From Tenacibaculum jejuense (lineage in GTDB: Bacteria; Bacteroidota; Bacteroidia; Flavobacteriales; Flavobacteriaceae), in contig NZ_LT899436.1 in assembly GCF_900198195.1 (NCBI RefSeq), positions 1,054,001 through 1,118,000 on the forward strand: a stretch of DNA of 64,000 nt, given 5' to 3'. This document shows positions 53,013 through 60,876 of this stretch, in pieces. How positions within the stretch are numbered: the first letter of the stretch is position 1; every line of letters starts with the position of its first letter. The translations under genes and the position numbers were made by a program. The notes beneath the pieces are model-generated. The model saw only the letters and a list, made by a program, of their open reading frames with translations, did no database searches and was not told the DNA's origin.

Positions 53013-53186
53013 TTATTGTTTACAAAAAGGATTGTTAGGATTCCTTTTACAATACTCAGATGCAGGACCTTCATCACAATCATGAGTTGCTGAGAAATGA
53101 CAAGGAGCTTGACGTTTTGCTCCATTAATAAATTGTTGTTCAGACTTGTTTAACACAGTGCCTAAATTTGAAATGTTTTTTAACAT
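53013..53186 (-). CDS. 57-residue Cys-rich peptide with a leader-like N terminus
   Basis: A short frame starting MLKNISNLGTVLNKSEQQFI and continuing NGAKRQAPC. The first 23 residues resemble the leaders of small secreted peptides and ribosomal natural-product precursors in Bacteroidota (pattern L-x-x-x-L-x-K-x-E-Q-x-x-I-x-G-A/G), with cleavage expected after G22-A23. The remaining 34 residues have four cysteines (positions 29, 37, 46, 55), prolines and charged residues (ending NPFCKQ). It has its own promoter-like sequence (53213-53243) and a hairpin after the stop. No maturation or export gene is adjacent, so an unmodified disulfide-bonded peptide is equally possible. A second ATG directly precedes the chosen one. 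Confidence 0.62.
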   Translation of the reverse strand: MLKNISNLGTVLNKSEQQFINGAKRQAPCHFSATHDCDEGPASEYCKRNPNNPFCKQ

Positions 53187-53212
53187 CATATAAGATTTTG
53201 ATTAATAGATAT

Positions 53213-53243
53213 GTAAGATACAGAAAGATTTCATAGAAGTCAA
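53213..53243 (-). promoter_or_regulatory. Probable promoter of the Cys-rich peptide gene
   Basis: On the minus strand TTG (53243-53241), a 20-base spacer and TATCTTAC (53220-53213), one or two changes from TAnnTTTG. It is 27 bases before the start codon. Confidence 0.45.
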
Positions 53244-53439
53244 TTGTATATTATATAGCTTTTATCAAGTAAACGAATTAATAATAAAGAATTGTGAAAA
53301 AAGAAATGAAGCTTTTAATTACATTTTGTGCTTTTTCTTGCTAAGATGTAATACTTAATATTTGTGGTCTTTTTTCATGTAATTCTTAATTAATTGATTT
53401 TTTAATTACTGTTTTTTAAGGAATTGTCAAAAATAATTG

Positions 53440-53447
53440 TATTTTTG
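53440..53447 (+). promoter_or_regulatory. Possible -7 promoter box of the alginate lyase gene
   Basis: TATTTTTG matches TAnnTTTG and lies 63 bases before the start. The nearest TTG upstream (53424-53426) is at a spacing of 13 bases, shorter than the 20 seen elsewhere, as might be the case for an activated or regulated promoter. Confidence 0.4.
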
Positions 53448-53456
53448 GTTTTCCAG

Positions 53457-53470
53457 ATTGGTAAACCAAT
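53457..53470. promoter_or_regulatory. Dyad operator ATTGGT-AA-ACCAAT before the alginate lyase gene
   Basis: A perfect inverted repeat of 6-bp arms with a 2-base centre. It is very close to the known ExuR/UxuR-type site of GntR-family hexuronate regulators (ATTGGTATACCAAT). It lies 9 bases downstream of the TATTTTTG box, near the expected transcription start, where a repressor would act. No regulator gene is adjacent. Confidence 0.5.
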
Positions 53471-53510
53471 TTGAAAATTCAAAAACTTACAACCCTTTAA
53501 CTCAAAAAAA

Positions 53511-55229
53511 ATGAAAACCCTCATTACTTTAAACAGTAAGCATAAGTATTACACTATGCTGGCATTTTTAATTTTTCTGTCATGTACAGATAATTCAATG
53601 GAACTAAATGATCTTGGTATCAATGTTGAAGAGCAGCATCAGTCTTTAAAAAATAAAATAATAGATGTAAATGAAATTTCAGTCTCTGCAAACGGTGATG
53701 ATGGAAATATTCCATCAAATACATTAGATGGTAACCTGAATACTAGATGGTCATCAAAAGGAAGAACTGGGAAATATATTACCTACGATTTAGGAAAAAT
53801 AAGAAAAATAGATGCAATTAGAATAGCTTGGTTTAAAGGAAACCAAAGAAAAACTTTTTTTCAAGTTGCAGTTGGTAACTCAACATCGTCGCTAACCACT
53901 ATTTTAAATAGAAAATCAAATGGTTCATCAGGTAATTCTAACGGTTTTGAGTTTTACGAATTACCAGATACAGAAGGAAGATTTTTAAGAATTAGAGGTT
54001 TTGGTAATTCTAGTAATGATTGGAATAGTATTACTGAGATAGAAATTTTAACAACGACATCAAATGGTTCAACAGCTGTTATTCAAGTTCCTTCTAGAAT
54101 TCAAGCTGAAGATTTTACATCACAAAAAGGAACTCAAACTGAGGCTACAAGTGATACTGGCGGAGGTTTAAATGTTGGTTATATAGATGCAGGTGATTAT
54201 TTAGAGTATGAAATTGATGTGCCTGAAACGAAAGATTATAATTTTGAATTTAGAGTAGCATCACTAAATAAAACTATTCGATTTGATGTAATTAGTAACG
54301 GAAACAGACTAGCAGGTATTAGTAAGGCAACAACAAACGGTTGGCAAAATTGGATTACAACAAAAAAGACAATCCGTTTGAATAAAGGAATACAAACATT
54401 ACGTTTATTGGCTACAGATGGTGGATGGAATATTAACTGGTTAGAAATTAAAGAAGATCAATCAAACCCAGATCCAAATCCGACACCAGGAAGTTCACCT
54501 GCTTCAATACTTGGAGGTTTAAAAAATTGGAAGCTTAATGGCTATTCAGGAACATTTCAATTAGGGGCTTCTAATAATGGGCTAACTTATGTAGATAAAA
54601 CCCCAAATTTACAGACATTCAGTAATCCAGAATGGTTTTACACAGATGGAACTTGGACTTACTTTAAGGCTTATCCAGGAAATCCAACTTCGAGTGGTTC
54701 TGGTAACCCAAGATCTGAATTAAGAGAACTAACAACTAACGGAAATGCAAATATTTATTGGGATGGAACTACTAGTAAAGAACACAGAATGATCTGGAAA
54801 GTAAAAGTAGACCGTTTACCACAATCAGGTAAAGTTTGCTTTGGTCAAATACACGATAAAACAGATAAGTTTGATGATGTAATACGTGTTCAATGTCAAG
54901 GAGACCCTTTTCAAACTTCAGGAGAAATTACTTTAAGAATAAATGGTTATGTAACTGAGGTATTAGAAGGAGGAGGTAAGTCTGTTGGGAAAATTAGAAT
55001 AGGAGAAGAATTATACTATGAGCTTACTTATCAAAACAGTGTAGTAAAACTTTACGAATTAAATAGTAGTGGATCAAGAGTAAAAACAATTTTCACTTCT
55101 AAAAAAGCAGCTGCTAAAGAAAATTATTTTAAAGCAGGTTGTTATTTGCAATCTGTAAAAGGGAAAAAAGCAAAAGGACCAAACGATTTTGGATTGGTAG
55201 GAATAAAAGAATTAAAAATATTTCATTAG
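53511..55229 (+). CDS. Lipoprotein alginate lyase (PL7) with two carbohydrate-binding modules
   Basis: A 572-residue secreted enzyme expected to cut alginate by beta-elimination. A lipoprotein signal ends at C25 (LIFLSC). Residues about 50-182 look like an F5/8-type (CBM32-like) domain (NTLDGNLNTRWSSKGRTGKYITYDLG), residues about 190-318 like CBM6 (IQAEDFTSQKG, GYIDAGDYLEYEIDV, WNINWLEI). A Pro/Asp/Asn linker precedes the PL7 domain (about 330-572), with RSELRE at 401-406, QIH at 446-448 and YFKAGCYLQ at 539-547, the three catalytic regions of the family. Lipid anchoring at the cell surface is likely. It converges on a pair of beta-helix genes. Confidence 0.93.
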   Translation: MKTLITLNSKHKYYTMLAFLIFLSCTDNSMELNDLGINVEEQHQSLKNKIIDVNEISVSANGDDGNIPSNTLDGNLNTRWSSKGRTGKYITYDLGKIRKIDAIRIAWFKGNQRKTFFQVAVGNSTSSLTTILNRKSNGSSGNSNGFEFYELPDTEGRFLRIRGFGNSSNDWNSITEIEILTTTSNGSTAVIQVPSRIQAEDFTSQKGTQTEATSDTGGGLNVGYIDAGDYLEYEIDVPETKDYNFEFRVASLNKTIRFDVISNGNRLAGISKATTNGWQNWITTKKTIRLNKGIQTLRLLATDGGWNINWLEIKEDQSNPDPNPTPGSSPASILGGLKNWKLNGYSGTFQLGASNNGLTYVDKTPNLQTFSNPEWFYTDGTWTYFKAYPGNPTSSGSGNPRSELRELTTNGNANIYWDGTTSKEHRMIWKVKVDRLPQSGKVCFGQIHDKTDKFDDVIRVQCQGDPFQTSGEITLRINGYVTEVLEGGGKSVGKIRIGEELYYELTYQNSVVKLYELNSSGSRVKTIFTSKKAAAKENYFKAGCYLQSVKGKKAKGPNDFGLVGIKELKIFH

Positions 55230-55255
55230 GTAAATTTGAACTAAATCCCCAAAAG

Positions 55256-55290
55256 AAAAAGAGCAATCGATATAAATTGATTGCTCTTTT
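55256..55290. terminator. Bidirectional terminator between alginate lyase and beta-helix genes
   Basis: AAAAGAGCAATC (55257-55268) pairs with GATTGCTCTTTT (55279-55290). T-runs exist on both strands. The stem AGAGCAATC recurs in the terminator at 59551-59587. Confidence 0.85.
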
Positions 55291-55312
55291 ATTTTATCTT
55301 AAAAATAAAGAT

Positions 55313-57352
55313 TTAGTTTCTTGTATTTCCACTAACAGTATTGTTTGCACCCGAAGGTATATTCTTCATTTCGATTAATTCATAAGAATCTGTCAATGTA
55401 AAATTATTATTAATTATTGTAGAATTGATAGACTCATCTACAATTACACCAGTAACATTTTTTGCATCAATCGTATTTTGATTAAACTTAATTCGATCAC
55501 TTTTTATGATCTCTAAACCTGTATTTATCGTATTATTTATAAGACTTATTCCGACAGCATTAAAAATACGAGATGTTTTTTTTCCGTTTAATACACATCT
55601 AGAAATTTCTGTAGTGTACGATGAAAAATCATTAGTTAAGTTTGGTATAGGTCTATTAAATCCATTAACGAATAAAAATCGACCTTCTACATCAACTTTT
55701 TCGTCATGAATTTTGATGTTATTACTGTAAACACCAAAAATAATACCTGCACTATTAGGTTCTATGCTCGTATAAGTATTATCAAAAACTTCAACATCTT
55801 CAGCTTTTTCAATAATCAAACCTACCTTACAATCAATTACTTTGTTTTGACTAATATTAGCTCTACCTCCAAAAACTTTCATACCTGTAGCAAATCCTTT
55901 TACTGTATTATTACCAACATGATTTTCTATGGCATACTGCTGTAGATTACCTCCAACAAAATCGGTATAAAGTCTAAAATCACTAGTTTGTATTCCTATT
56001 CTAGTACCTTTTACATTGTCTCTAGCTTCTATAGTATTATTGGTAATAGAGCTTCTTCTTGTATGTCTTTGAGCTATAGAATGATCAGATACATTTCCAT
56101 TAATATTAACTTTATCACCAGTAAAAACAATGATACTACCATTTTGATTGTTAGTGAATGTATTATTATCTATGGAAACATTTTCTACCCATTCATATTT
56201 AATAGCGGAATCGAAATTAAAGCTACTGTATTCAATATAAGGCTCAATATCTATTCCATATTTAGGGTTTGTTCCTGAGGAATTGTAAATAATATTTCCG
56301 TTGTCATCACGTAAAACTTCACCTAAACCAGTATTTTTGATTTGGTTGTTTTTAATGGTAATATCTTCTCCATCTGTTATACTAATGTTATTTCTTCTAC
56401 CTTCATCAATTACACAGTTTTCAATACTAATTTTTTTATTCCATAACGCATTAGGGTTAGTTCTACTTCCTTCATCACCAACAGCTCCAATAACTATACA
56501 GTCTCCCGTAGAAGCTTTCAAGTTGGTGCGATTCACTTGAATATTTTCTGAACCTGCTATGGTAATTAAAGTTGGCCACTCGTGTGTATCTCTTGATATA
56601 CCATGTGCATCTTTATATGGACTGTAATCATGTTCAAATCGATCACCAATTAAATTACCTCCAGTTATTGTGACATTGTTTTTTTCAAAAACAGAAATTA
56701 ATACACCCCAAGGAATCTTAAAAGGTTGAACTCTTAAAAAAGTATCATTTGTCATTTTTAGATGGAAATCTGAAGGTAAGTGAATAGCGTCTTTGTCTAA
56801 TCCTCTACCACCTTGCTCAATACCGATTTTAAAATAAGCGTCAAGTTTATCAATAACGAAAGTAGTAGCGCCTAAATCTTTTGATAAATCTATTACTTTC
56901 TGTAAGTTCTCTTTATTGGTATTTGCAATTTCGTCGGATACTTTTCCTTGAATAATGTTCCAGTTATCTGGTAGAAAGTTAAAATAGTTATTCTTTAAAC
57001 TCACATCACCAGAAATACTAACAGAACTGGTTAATAATCGACTATCAATTATTCCATTAGATGTAAAGTTTAATTTTCCGTTGATAATTTTACCTTTATT
57101 AAAAACCAATTCTACTCCATCTGGAATAGAGACTGTTTCTCCTTGTAAATCTAAAGTACAGTCTATTGTTTTTTTTGAGTTTGAAGAAAGATTAGTTAAT
57201 TTAAAATCACATGGTTGAGTATTAATAACTTCGTCTGGTGTATTTCCATCTTCTCCTTCTTGACCAACATTAATAACTTCATCTTTTGAGCATGAAAAGC
57301 ATGTTATAAGAAGTACTAGATATAGTTTAAAATTGATATTTATTTTATCCAT
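55313..57352 (-). CDS. Right-handed beta-helix lipoprotein (second of a tandem pair)
   Basis: A 679-residue exported protein with a lipoprotein signal (LVLLITCFSCSKDEVINV) and, after a short acidic linker, a beta-sandwich-like start (CTLDLQGETVSIPDGVELVFNKGKIINGKL) followed by parallel beta-helix coils rich in N-N-x-I patterns (for example ISIENCVIDEGRRNNISITDGEDITIKNNQI). Such folds occur in polysaccharide lyases, epimerases and hydrolases, but I see no signature that assigns it to PL6 or to C5-epimerases (no DPHD). It is a clear paralogue of the gene upstream. Two bases separate the two genes. Carbohydrate-active role is inferred from the fold and the alginate lyase neighbour. Confidence 0.8.
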   Translation of the reverse strand: MDKININFKLYLVLLITCFSCSKDEVINVGQEGEDGNTPDEVINTQPCDFKLTNLSSNSKKTIDCTLDLQGETVSIPDGVELVFNKGKIINGKLNFTSNGIIDSRLLTSSVSISGDVSLKNNYFNFLPDNWNIIQGKVSDEIANTNKENLQKVIDLSKDLGATTFVIDKLDAYFKIGIEQGGRGLDKDAIHLPSDFHLKMTNDTFLRVQPFKIPWGVLISVFEKNNVTITGGNLIGDRFEHDYSPYKDAHGISRDTHEWPTLITIAGSENIQVNRTNLKASTGDCIVIGAVGDEGSRTNPNALWNKKISIENCVIDEGRRNNISITDGEDITIKNNQIKNTGLGEVLRDDNGNIIYNSSGTNPKYGIDIEPYIEYSSFNFDSAIKYEWVENVSIDNNTFTNNQNGSIIVFTGDKVNINGNVSDHSIAQRHTRRSSITNNTIEARDNVKGTRIGIQTSDFRLYTDFVGGNLQQYAIENHVGNNTVKGFATGMKVFGGRANISQNKVIDCKVGLIIEKAEDVEVFDNTYTSIEPNSAGIIFGVYSNNIKIHDEKVDVEGRFLFVNGFNRPIPNLTNDFSSYTTEISRCVLNGKKTSRIFNAVGISLINNTINTGLEIIKSDRIKFNQNTIDAKNVTGVIVDESINSTIINNNFTLTDSYELIEMKNIPSGANNTVSGNTRN

Positions 57353-57354
57353 TA

Positions 57355-59403
57355 TTATAATTCTTTAAATTCAACAGTATTATTAACAATGATATTATTC
57401 GTATTTACACTAGAGTCAACTTGAAATATGCCTTCAAAAACATTCTTTTTTACAGTAAAATGATTGTTTTTAATTTCTGAGTTAGAAGTGTTTTCTAAAC
57501 TTATACCATGATAAGTAAGGTTAATAACTTCTGAAGTATTATTATTAAATTTAATATCGGTTACATTTTTCAGTAGAGTTGTACTATATATTTTGTTTTT
57601 TAAGATTTCTACACCTCTTGAATTCTTTATAGTTGGTCCTCTAAAAGAGTTGAATTCGCTTTCTCTTATGGTAACTTTGAAGTTATCTACATTCAAATGA
57701 AAATCATCATTAGGCATATTAAAATCAATAGATTCTAAATAAAAACCATTCGATAATGTGAATTTTTCGTTATAAATTTCGATGTTGTTAGCATAATCCG
57801 TTAAACGAATTGCTTTAGAGGCTATGGCACCAGATGTATAAGTGTTATCATGTACTTTAATGTTTTCAGCTTTATTTATCAGTAAACAAACTGTAGCGCC
57901 TTCAACTGTATTTCCAGATACTTCAGCATTATTTCCTCTTATATTATAGCCTCCAAAAAAATTTCTTATGGTATTATTTTTAACATCATTTCCAGTTGCA
58001 TATTGCTTTAAAGTACCTCCGTCAAAATCAATAAATTTTCTGTAATCACTAGTGGAAATCCCTATTCTTCCCCTTACATCATCTCTTGCTTCTAAGGTAT
58101 TATTGATGATTTTAGAACCAGAAGTATTGTTTTGTGCAATAACATGATCAGAAAAATTACCATCAATTAAAACATTATCACCTGTATAAACAATTATACT
58201 ACCAGCTTCATTACCTTTAAAAATGTTATTTCTGATAATTACATTTTCTACCCATTCGTATGTCTTTCTAGATTCAAAAGAAAAATCATCATAACCAACA
58301 AAAGGTTCAACATCTAATCCAAACCTAGGAGCTACTCCTGCAGACGAGTATATAGTATTTCCATCATTATCCTTAAGGGTTTCTCCTATTCCAGCGTCTA
58401 AAATTTCATTACCTTCAATTAAAATATCTTCACCATCAGTAATACTAATATTATTTCTTCTATTATCAGAAACAATACTGTTGGTAAGACTTACCTTTTT
58501 ATTCCAAACTGTTTCAGGATAAATTCTATGTCCTTCCGATCCTGTAATTAATCCATCGGCAATAGAAGATTTTAAGGTGATATTATCAATATTAATATTT
58601 TCTGAACCCCGAACTAATAGTAATACACCCCATTCGTGCGTGCTTCTTTTAAGACCATGCCTGTCGAAAAAAGGAACATAATCATGTTCGTATCGATCTC
58701 CTATAAAATTACCTCCAGAAATCTTAACATTTTCTTTTTTATCGATGGTCATTAAACTATACCAAGGAAATGCATTAGGTTGTACTCTAAACACAGTTTC
58801 TTCATGTAAACTTAAATGAAAGTTAGATGGTAAAAGAATGGTATGCTCTATAGTATTTCCATAAGGTTGAGTTTCATCAATTGGTGTAATTTTAAAATAC
58901 ACGTCTATTTTTTCTACAGAAAATTTAGTAGCCCCTAAAGCACTGGTAAGATCAATAGCTTTTTGTAAATTCTTTCTATTTTCTAGTGCTACTTCGTTGG
59001 TAACAGTACCTTCTTTCATTTCCCAGCGATCGCCAAAAAAGTTAAAGTTTTCGTTACTTAGTTTTGCATCTCCTGTAATGCTTAACGATAGGTTTAATAA
59101 ATCTCCGTCAATACTACCATTAGATTCGAAATTAACAACACCATTAATAATTTGTCCTTTATCAAAAACTAATTCAACACCAGAAGGAAGGTTTACTGTT
59201 TCTCCTTTTAAATCTAAGACACAATTAATTGTAAGTTTGGTATTAGGGGCTACATTTTTTAGTGTAAAGTTACAAGGTGTAGTATTTACAATTTCATCTG
59301 GTACATTGTTATCTTCATCTCCTTGATCAACATTAATAACTTCATCTTTTGAGCAAGACAAGCTAATTAAAAGAATAATTATATTATAAAACCGTAATTT
59401 CAT
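57355..59403 (-). CDS. Right-handed beta-helix lipoprotein (first of a tandem pair)
   Basis: A 682-residue paralogue of the next gene over the whole length. The N-terminal regions are nearly the same (SCSKDEVINVDQGDEDNNVPDEIVNTTPC against SCSKDEVINVGQEGEDGNTPDEVINTQPC), and shared core segments include THEWGVLLLVRGSENINI, NKKVSLTNSIVSDNRRNNISITDGEDILIEGNEI and GRIGISTSDYRKFIDFDGGTLKQYA. Lipidated by LLISLSC. The shared DGED and HEW residues are good candidates for a functional site. Together they look like a recent duplication with divergence of the C-terminal third. Substrate unknown. Confidence 0.8.
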   Translation of the reverse strand: MKLRFYNIIILLISLSCSKDEVINVDQGDEDNNVPDEIVNTTPCNFTLKNVAPNTKLTINCVLDLKGETVNLPSGVELVFDKGQIINGVVNFESNGSIDGDLLNLSLSITGDAKLSNENFNFFGDRWEMKEGTVTNEVALENRKNLQKAIDLTSALGATKFSVEKIDVYFKITPIDETQPYGNTIEHTILLPSNFHLSLHEETVFRVQPNAFPWYSLMTIDKKENVKISGGNFIGDRYEHDYVPFFDRHGLKRSTHEWGVLLLVRGSENINIDNITLKSSIADGLITGSEGHRIYPETVWNKKVSLTNSIVSDNRRNNISITDGEDILIEGNEILDAGIGETLKDNDGNTIYSSAGVAPRFGLDVEPFVGYDDFSFESRKTYEWVENVIIRNNIFKGNEAGSIIVYTGDNVLIDGNFSDHVIAQNNTSGSKIINNTLEARDDVRGRIGISTSDYRKFIDFDGGTLKQYATGNDVKNNTIRNFFGGYNIRGNNAEVSGNTVEGATVCLLINKAENIKVHDNTYTSGAIASKAIRLTDYANNIEIYNEKFTLSNGFYLESIDFNMPNDDFHLNVDNFKVTIRESEFNSFRGPTIKNSRGVEILKNKIYSTTLLKNVTDIKFNNNTSEVINLTYHGISLENTSNSEIKNNHFTVKKNVFEGIFQVDSSVNTNNIIVNNTVEFKEL

Positions 59404-59550
59404 TTTGTAATTTATTATGTGGATTATTTCGATATTAAATTACTCTTTTATTTTAAAATCATTGTTCTCATTTATTTATTGCCAGACCACAAATAATGAT
59501 CGAAAAGCTTCAAATATTTTTTGAGAGTGTTTCTTACACAATTTTCCAGA

Positions 59551-59587
59551 AAAAAAAGAGCAATCAAATTAATTTGATTGCTCTTTT
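59551..59587 (-). terminator. Terminator after the TonB-like gene
   Basis: A perfect 34-base palindrome (59554-59587) with arms AAAAGAGCAATCAAATT / AATTTGATTGCTCTTTT and a T-run on the minus strand. It shares the core AGAGCAATC with the terminator at 55256-55290. Confidence 0.88.
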
Positions 59588-59609
59588 AATATCCATCATA
59601 TAGTAAGTT

Positions 59610-60689
59610 TTAATCATTTAAATAAAATTCAATGGGGAATTGATATTTTGTATTTACTCTTTTATTGTCTTTATATCCAGCCTTTAGTTTTGGAAGTTTT
59701 TCAACTAACCTTTTAGCAGCGGTTTCTAGAACTTTACCATCATTCGGACCTTTTGCTTTTATGTTTACTACATCTCCTTCTGAATTAATTATAAAAGAAA
59801 CATAAACTACTCCTTCTATATTATTATCAAGTGCTTCTACAGGATAAGCAAAATTTTTAATCACATGTTTTTTTAATTCATTAGCAAAGCAATCAAAAGA
59901 ATCATCGAAACTAGAGAAACATTCTTTAAATGTAGGAGTTCTTTGAAGTTCATCAAAAGTGTAAACTTCGTCAAGATTTATAGTTTTAGTTTTATTTCTA
60001 ATATTTGTTTTTTTAACTCCAGGAATATCAAACATTATTTTTAAAGTGTATTGAACATTAACTTTAACTCCACTTTGCTTTCCTGGAATAAACGTTGGTA
60101 ATTTATTTACAATTCTGTTTGCTTCGTCTCTTAGTTCTTCTCCTTTGTATGGGAAAAGTGTATTTGAAATTTCAATATTTCCTTCTTTATTGATAATGAA
60201 ATTAACTAAAACTCTACCCTGAATTCCTTTGTTGTACGATCGGTTAGGGTATTGAAAATTGTTTTTGATATGTTCTGTAATTTCACTTTTGAAACACTTG
60301 TTTTGTTTCATTATAGCAATATCTTCACAAGATTTAAATAAAGGAATTTCATCTACATTAAAGAAAGAGATTGCAGTACCATTATCTACTTTTTTTATAG
60401 TTAGACTGTTTACAATTTGCGTGTTTTTTTTAACTTCTGAAATCTTCTTTGAAAAGTTGTTGTTTACACCTTTAACTAAATCTTTTTTTCTTTTGATCCT
60501 GCGTCTTGAAGTAACTTGGAATGATACTTTTTTGTTTTTTTTCTTATCATCACTTTTCTCAATAGTACATTTAGTAATACTATTTAAATCTAAAAGCGGA
60601 TCATCTTCTGGCGTATCACAGGTTTCAGTTTTTTGAGCATATATTAACACAGAAAATAACAATAGAAGAATAGAGAATTTTGTTTTCAA
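59610..60689 (-). CDS. Periplasmic protein with two TonB C-terminal-like domains
   Basis: A 359-residue protein with an N-terminal signal-like segment (SILLLLFSVLIYAQ), a basic, Lys-rich stretch (about residues 45-100) and two TonB_C-type domains, at about 145-220 (IKNNFQYPNRSYNKGIQGRVLVNFIINKEGNIEI, ANRIVNKLPTFIPGKQSG) and 280-357 (VIKNFAYPVEALDNNIEGVVYVSFIINSEGDVVNI, AAKRLVEKLPKLKAG). Because the N-terminal segment looks cleavable, energy transfer from an ExbBD motor is doubtful; binding to outer-membrane receptors or peptidoglycan is possible. Four cysteines in CxxE-type pairs occur before the domains. TATATTTG just upstream of the start may be its promoter box. Confidence 0.82.
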   Translation of the reverse strand: MKTKFSILLLLFSVLIYAQKTETCDTPEDDPLLDLNSITKCTIEKSDDKKKNKKVSFQVTSRRRIKRKKDLVKGVNNNFSKKISEVKKNTQIVNSLTIKKVDNGTAISFFNVDEIPLFKSCEDIAIMKQNKCFKSEITEHIKNNFQYPNRSYNKGIQGRVLVNFIINKEGNIEISNTLFPYKGEELRDEANRIVNKLPTFIPGKQSGVKVNVQYTLKIMFDIPGVKKTNIRNKTKTINLDEVYTFDELQRTPTFKECFSSFDDSFDCFANELKKHVIKNFAYPVEALDNNIEGVVYVSFIINSEGDVVNIKAKGPNDGKVLETAAKRLVEKLPKLKAGYKDNKRVNTKYQFPIEFYLND

Positions 60690-60821
60690 AATAGACTAAT
60701 TTGGGGATTGGGTCGGCAAATATATTAGTTTTTTTGAGCGAAATTTTAAGTTTAAACTTCTTAATGTTTTTTTAAAATAGTTTACATTTTGATTACGTAA
60801 ATTTAATATGTACTGGTAAAT

Positions 60822-60850
60822 AAAAAACAGTTCTGACAAGAACTGTTTTA
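60822..60850 (-). terminator. Terminator after lysS
   Basis: On the minus strand AAAACAGTTCT pairs with AGAACTGTTTT around a TGTC loop, followed by a T-run (TTTTTTATTT). Confidence 0.85.
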
Positions 60851-60876
60851 ATAAAATTATGTATGTTAAAGTGGGT

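Noticed and set aside
52901..53125. 74-residue frame on the minus strand near comEC
   Set aside because: It is out of frame with the better 57-residue Cys-rich frame at 53013-53186, whose start and composition make sense, and it runs through the hairpin at 52979-53004.
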